Source of the DNA: UBA11475 sp045593005
GTDB lineage: Bacteria; Bacillota; Clostridia; Christensenellales; Borkfalkiaceae
Assembly (NCBI GenBank): GCA_045593005.1
Contig: JAZNVV010000060.1
Span: 1-16,054 of the forward strand
Length of the DNA stretch: 16,054 nt
Direction: 5' to 3'
The stretch's first letter is position 1; every line of letters begins with the position of its first letter. The position numbers and the translations under genes are program-made. The notes beneath the pieces were generated by a model, which was given only the letters and a program-made list of their open reading frames with translations, was not told the DNA's origin and ran no database searches. This document shows, in pieces, positions 12,486 to 16,054 of the stretch.

Positions 12486-13871
12486 ATGAAATATTGTTTG
12501 GCTATTGATATAGGCGCATCAAGTGGTAGACATATTTTGTTCAGTATCGATAATGGTAAAATGCTTTTAGAAGAAATTTACCGTTTTCCAAATGCTCCTG
12601 ACAAAAAAGATGGGCATCTTGTATGGGATACAAAAAGGCTTTTTGGCCATATTTTAGAAGGCTTAAAAAAGGCAAAAGAGTTAAATAAAATTCCTGATTC
12701 AGTCGGTATTGACACTTGGGGCGTTGACTATGCGTTATTAGATGAAAACGGCGATTTAATAGGTGACGTTTACTGTTATCGCGACAGTCGTAACGAGGTT
12801 TCTTCAAAAAAGGTACACGAAATTATTCCTTTTGAAGAAATTTATGATAGAACGGGCATTGAATTTGCTGTATTTAACACAATTTATCAGTTATATGACG
12901 ACAAGTTAAGTGGTAAAATTAAAAATGCAAAAAAGATGCTTGAATTGCCTGATTACTTTAATTATTTATTGACCGGTATTGCAAGGCAAGAATATACTAA
13001 CGCCACGACGACTGCATTAGTAAATAAAAATACTCACACTTGGGATTTTGAACTTATTGACAAGTTAGGATTGCCAAGATGTATCTTTGGTGAACTTTCA
13101 CAGCCAGGTAATTTTGTGGGTAATTTTAGTGATGAGGTTGCTAAAATAGTAGGTTATAACGCTAAAATTATTCAACCTGCAACACACGATACGGCAAGCG
13201 CTGTTTTGGCAGTTCCTGATAGTGGTAAACATCAGCCGTATATTTCAAGTGGTACGTGGTCGCTTATGGGGGTAGAAGTTCCTAATGCGATAACAGATGC
13301 TAGTTTTGAAGGCAAATCGTTTTCAAATGAGGGCAGTATTGATTTTAATTTCCGTTTCCAAACGAATATTATGGGTATGTGGTTATTCCAAAACGTTAAA
13401 AAGGAAATCGGTGGAGATTTTAGTTTTGACGAGTTAAACGCCCTTGCTGAAAAATCAACTTTTACTGGCGTGTTTGATGCTAACGATAAATCTTTCTTTG
13501 CACCTGAATCTATGACGGACGCTATAAAAAATTATTTTATAAAAAGAAATCAGCCTGAACCTAAAACGGTAGGCGATTACTGTCGTTCTGTCTTTTTAAG
13601 CCTTGCTGATTGCTATGCAAAAACTATAAAAGGCATTTCGGCAATAACCGGTAAAAAATATGATTGTTTGCATATTATCGGTGGTGGCAGTAGAAATCAC
13701 GTATTAAACGGTTTAACTGCAAAATCGACTGGGCTTAAATTAATTACAGGTCCAACCGAGGCAACAGCAATCGGTAACGCTTTAATGCAACTTGTTGCTT
13801 TGGGCGAAATTTCTTCTCCAGCAAAAGGCAAAGATATAATAAAGGATTCTTTTGATATTAAGGAGATTTAG
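12486..13871 (+). CDS. rhaB: Rhamnulokinase
   Basis: A 461-residue FGGY-family kinase that phosphorylates L-rhamnulose at C1 with ATP in the cytosol. ATG 12486 follows GGATGGTGG. The N-terminal ATPase signature DIGASSGR (8-15) and IDTWGVDYALLDENG (75-89) are typical of RhaB rather than glycerol or xylulose kinases. NTIYQL (131-136) and the catalytic Asp in PATHDTASAV (Asp 235) are present, as are the second-domain motifs SSGTWSLMG and IIGGGSRNHVLNGLTA. It is the first gene of a two-gene rhamnose unit with rhaD 72 bp downstream, and divergent from the DeoR regulator. Confidence 0.95.
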   Translation: MKYCLAIDIGASSGRHILFSIDNGKMLLEEIYRFPNAPDKKDGHLVWDTKRLFGHILEGLKKAKELNKIPDSVGIDTWGVDYALLDENGDLIGDVYCYRDSRNEVSSKKVHEIIPFEEIYDRTGIEFAVFNTIYQLYDDKLSGKIKNAKKMLELPDYFNYLLTGIARQEYTNATTTALVNKNTHTWDFELIDKLGLPRCIFGELSQPGNFVGNFSDEVAKIVGYNAKIIQPATHDTASAVLAVPDSGKHQPYISSGTWSLMGVEVPNAITDASFEGKSFSNEGSIDFNFRFQTNIMGMWLFQNVKKEIGGDFSFDELNALAEKSTFTGVFDANDKSFFAPESMTDAIKNYFIKRNQPEPKTVGDYCRSVFLSLADCYAKTIKGISAITGKKYDCLHIIGGGSRNHVLNGLTAKSTGLKLITGPTEATAIGNALMQLVALGEISSPAKGKDIIKDSFDIKEI

Positions 13872-13877
13872 TAATTG

Positions 13878-13893
13878 CAACGTTCCGACGTTG
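13878..13893 (+). repeat. Small inverted repeat between rhaB and rhaD
   Basis: CAACGT-TCCG-ACGTTG forms a 6-bp stem with a 4-base loop, 7 bases after the rhaB stop. No T-tract follows, so it is not a terminator; it may be an mRNA processing or stability element, or a protein site. Confidence 0.6.
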
Positions 13894-13943
13894 TCAAATA
13901 ATTAAATAAAAAACTTTCAAAAACAAAATAAGGAGAAAATATA

Positions 13944-14807
13944 ATGTCTATTAGTGAAAATTTTAAAAAATTCGGTAAAAAATTAACTTTATCAAACATT
14001 GAAAACGCACCTTTTATTAAAGAGATGTGTGAAACGACTGCAAATATGTACAGAATGGGTTGGGATGAAAGAAACGGTGGTAATATCAGCTGTTTATTAA
14101 CAGAAGAAGAAGTTGCTCCATATCTTGATTTAACTGACGTGAAAAGAACTATTCCACTTAACTTTAAGTCGACTGAACTTGCAGGAAAGTATTTTTTAGT
14201 AACTGGTACTGGCAAATACTTTAAAAACGTTATCAAAGACCCTGAATGCAATTTAGGTATTATTCGTATTACTGAAGATGGCGAAAACGCTGAACTTTTA
14301 TGGGGTTATTCTGACGGTGGTAGACCTACTAGTGAACTTCCAGCGCATCTTATGAGCCACGCTGTAAGACTTAAACACAATCCGAAGAATAAAATTATTC
14401 TTCACACACACCCAACTAACACGTTAGCAATGACATTCCTTGTTCCACTTAACGATAGAGATTTCACAAGGGAACTTTGGCAAATGTGCACGGAATGTGT
14501 AGTAGTATATCCTGACGGCGTTGGCGTATTGCCTTGGATGCTTTGTGGTACAAACGATATCGGTATCGCTACTGCTGAAAAGTTTGAAGAATACAGAATT
14601 GTTATTTGGGGTTTACACGGAATTTACGGCTGTGGTGAAACTTTTGACGAAGCGTTCGGTTTAGTTGAAACTGTTGAAAAGGCTGCTGATTTATTTATTA
14701 AAGTTACTTCATGTGGTAAGCGTTTAACAACAATTACTGACGACCAACTTATGGAAGTAGTTGATGCACTTAACCTTAACGTAAGAAAAGATTTTTTAGA
14801 TCTATAA
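13944..14807 (+). CDS. rhaD: Rhamnulose-1-phosphate aldolase
   Basis: A 287-residue class II (zinc) aldolase that splits L-rhamnulose-1-phosphate into dihydroxyacetone phosphate and L-lactaldehyde. ATG 13944 follows AAGGAG. The expected active-site residues are visible: Glu 131 in SELPAHLMSH, the zinc ligands His 154 and His 156 in LHTHPTN, and His 225 in WGLHGIYGCG. NGGNIS (44-49) forms the phosphate-binding part. The 287-residue length and the C-terminal DEAFGLVETVEKAADLF segment match RhaD rather than the shorter FucA. It is co-transcribed with rhaB. RhaA (isomerase) and a rhamnose transporter are not in the window. Confidence 0.94.
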   Translation: MSISENFKKFGKKLTLSNIENAPFIKEMCETTANMYRMGWDERNGGNISCLLTEEEVAPYLDLTDVKRTIPLNFKSTELAGKYFLVTGTGKYFKNVIKDPECNLGIIRITEDGENAELLWGYSDGGRPTSELPAHLMSHAVRLKHNPKNKIILHTHPTNTLAMTFLVPLNDRDFTRELWQMCTECVVVYPDGVGVLPWMLCGTNDIGIATAEKFEEYRIVIWGLHGIYGCGETFDEAFGLVETVEKAADLFIKVTSCGKRLTTITDDQLMEVVDALNLNVRKDFLDL

Positions 14808-14812
14808 TTATT

Positions 14813-14840
14813 AAAAGCGGGAGAAATCTCGCTTTTTTTA
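14813..14840 (+). terminator. Terminator of the rhamnose unit
   Basis: AAAAGCG pairs with CGCTTTT with an imperfect inner part (AGA/TCT) and a following T-tract. Confidence 0.8.
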
Positions 14841-14879
14841 CATAAACTTTTATAAAAACGTTTAATTTTCAATATATTG

Positions 14880-14908
14880 TTGACATAAACGTTAAATAAT
14901 GTTATTAT
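14880..14908 (+). promoter_or_regulatory. Sigma-A promoter of the lysine riboswitch
   Basis: TTGACA (14880-14885), 17 bp, TATTAT (14903-14908), extended -10 TG at 14900-14901. Confidence 0.8.
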
Positions 14909-14914
14909 TTATGT

Positions 14915-15110
14915 ACGAATAGAGGTGCGAGCTTAATGATAAGTCGTTACGGGGCAAAGGTAACGGTGGTAAAGGTAAGCTTGCCGAAACGAAGTAATTA
15001 CCCAAAGTTATTTCGTTGGGCATTTGCAAAATATGTAAATGACTGTCACTTACGTGAAGCGCTATCGTTTGAATTATTTACGGTGCGTTTTGCGCATCGT
15101 ATTTTTATTT
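14915..15110 (+). promoter_or_regulatory. Lysine riboswitch (L-box) with expression-platform terminator
   Basis: All conserved L-box blocks appear in order: AGAGGTGCGAGC (14921-14932), AAGCTTGCCGAA (14977-14988), TGGGCATTTGC (15018-15028), GTAAATGACTGTCAC (15035-15049) and GTGAAGCGCTATC (15054-15066). P3 (ACGAAGTAA/TTATTTCGT), P4 (CATTTGC/GTAAATG) and P5 (TCAC-TTAC-GTGA) can be drawn. A terminator, TACGGTGCG (15079-15087) with CGCATCGTA (15093-15101) then TTTTTATTT, follows. This is the known off-switch layout: lysine binding favours termination before the downstream transporter gene. Confidence 0.93.
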
Positions 15111-15139
15111 AGGAAAAAATTTTTTTAGGAGATATACTT

Positions 15140-16054
15140 ATGCAAACCTTATTTTTAACGGGTGAATGGGCTATGGGTACGTTCTGGGCGTTTGTTCCAG
15201 CAATTATTGCTATAGCTCTTGCACTTATCACAAAGCAAGTGTATTTATCGTTATTTGCTGGTATCTTCGTTGGCTCTATGTTGCTTGCAAACGGTAATCC
15301 GATTCACGCACTTGGCACAATTTTTGAAGTTATGTCTGCAAAGATTGACGTTGGTATTCTTGCGTTCCTTATCGTACTTGGTATTATTGTAATTTTATTA
15401 CAAAAATCAGGTGGTTCAAAAGCATACGGTGATTGGGCATCATATAAAATTAAGACAAAGAGTGGTGCTTTAGCAGCAACGTCTGCTCTTGGCTGTCTTA
15501 TCTTCGTTGACGACTACTTTAACTGTTTAACGGTTGGTTCAGTAATGCGTCCTGTAACAGATAAATTTGGTGTTTCAAGAGCAAAACTTGCATACATTAT
15601 CGACGCAACGGCTGCTCCTGTATGTATTATTGCACCTATTTCTTCTTGGGCTTCTGCTGTTGGTAGCCAAATTGATGGTAACGGTCTTATTGTATTTATT
15701 CAAACAATTCCGTTTAACCTTTATGCACTTTTAACTATCGCGTTTGTATTCTATATGTCATTATCTAGTTTTGATTTCGGTAAGATGAGAGCGAACGAAA
15801 TGGCTGCTGCCTCTGGCGATCTTTTAGCAGGTGAAACAGACCTTCCTACAGAAGACGTTGTTGGTATTGAATCAAATCCTAATGGAAAGGTTAGATATCT
15901 TATTATTCCTATTATTATTTTAATTGTAACTTGTATTGTTTCAATGAGCTACGTAGGTTTTTTCTATGATTGGACTGAAGGTCTAGAATGTCTTTCAACC
16001 GTATTCCAAGGTGGTACTATTATTGATTCATTTGCTAATACGAATTCAAGTTTG
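15140..16054 (+). CDS. NhaC-family antiporter, predicted lysine-regulated transporter (3' end missing)
   Basis: The frame is open from ATG 15140 (AGGAG at 15127-15131) through the last base, 305 codons, so the C-terminus is outside the window. It is a polytopic membrane protein of the NhaC superfamily. The conserved core reads FVDDYFNCLTVGSVMRPVTDKFGVSRAKLAYIIDATAAP followed by APISSWASAVG, with many hydrophobic segments before and after and a charged loop at about 215-255. NhaC proteins exchange Na+ and H+, but members placed behind L-boxes have been predicted to move lysine (LysW). The riboswitch directly upstream makes that the best reading here; by sequence alone a generic Na+/H+ antiporter cannot be excluded. 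Confidence 0.9.
   Translation, partial: MQTLFLTGEWAMGTFWAFVPAIIAIALALITKQVYLSLFAGIFVGSMLLANGNPIHALGTIFEVMSAKIDVGILAFLIVLGIIVILLQKSGGSKAYGDWASYKIKTKSGALAATSALGCLIFVDDYFNCLTVGSVMRPVTDKFGVSRAKLAYIIDATAAPVCIIAPISSWASAVGSQIDGNGLIVFIQTIPFNLYALLTIAFVFYMSLSSFDFGKMRANEMAAASGDLLAGETDLPTEDVVGIESNPNGKVRYLIIPIIILIVTCIVSMSYVGFFYDWTEGLECLSTVFQGGTIIDSFANTNSSL

Noticed and set aside
1..16054. CRISPR arrays or insertion sequences
   Set aside because: No spaced direct-repeat array and no transposase-like reading frame was seen.

Overview
The window comes from an endospore-forming, low-GC Bacillota, most likely a Clostridia member. The evidence is the spoIIGA-sigE-sigG sporulation cluster, AT-rich sequence, strong GGAGG-type ribosome binding sites, sigma-A promoters with 17-bp spacers (several with an extended TGn -10), and a classical L-box (lysine) riboswitch. 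Species cannot be named from sequence alone.

Layout. (1) 1-2470: sporulation block. It holds the C-terminal part of spoIIGA (cut by the window edge), overlapping pro-sigma-E, a terminator, sigma-G and a small YlmC/YmxH-type PRC-barrel protein. (2) 2529-5724: an EF-G paralogue of the EFG-II type followed by a PfkB-family sugar-phosphate kinase. (3) 5758-6027: a tRNA-Pro(CGG) and tRNA-Ser(GGA) pair with its own promoter and terminator. (4) 6028-8149: an unusual 2.1-kb stretch with an orphan promoter/terminator unit around a 12-codon ORF, a hairpin-rich non-coding patch, a strongly structured RNA that starts exactly at its promoter and ends in a cUUCGg terminator, and an orphan TPR/membrane protein. 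This stretch is bracketed by a 12-bp direct repeat of the tRNA-Ser 3' end. (5) 8150-9437, minus strand: a ferritin-like di-iron protein. (6) 9741-9896, minus strand: tRNA-Leu(UAG) with promoter and terminator. (7) 9928-11598: a PutP-type sodium/proline symporter. (8) 11597-14840: L-rhamnose catabolism, with a divergent DeoR regulator, rhamnulokinase and rhamnulose-1-phosphate aldolase. (9) 14880-16054: lysine riboswitch controlling an NhaC-family transporter, truncated by the window end.

How the parts work together. SpoIIGA is the protease that activates pro-sigma-E in the mother cell; sigma-G acts later in the forespore. RhaB and RhaD convert rhamnulose to dihydroxyacetone phosphate and lactaldehyde, probably under the DeoR protein; the isomerase RhaA is not in view. 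The NhaC protein is predicted to be a lysine-responsive transporter.

Most notable: the stretch behind tRNA-Ser looks like a small integrated islet without an integrase. It carries a well-folded RNA (6S-like or an orphan leader/attenuator) directly ahead of a membrane protein of unknown function. By hand count, that protein gene also breaks an otherwise almost absolute codon-context habit of the window: Asn/Asp/Tyr/His codons before Val end in C in 51 of 52 cases elsewhere and in 0 of 3 cases in this gene.
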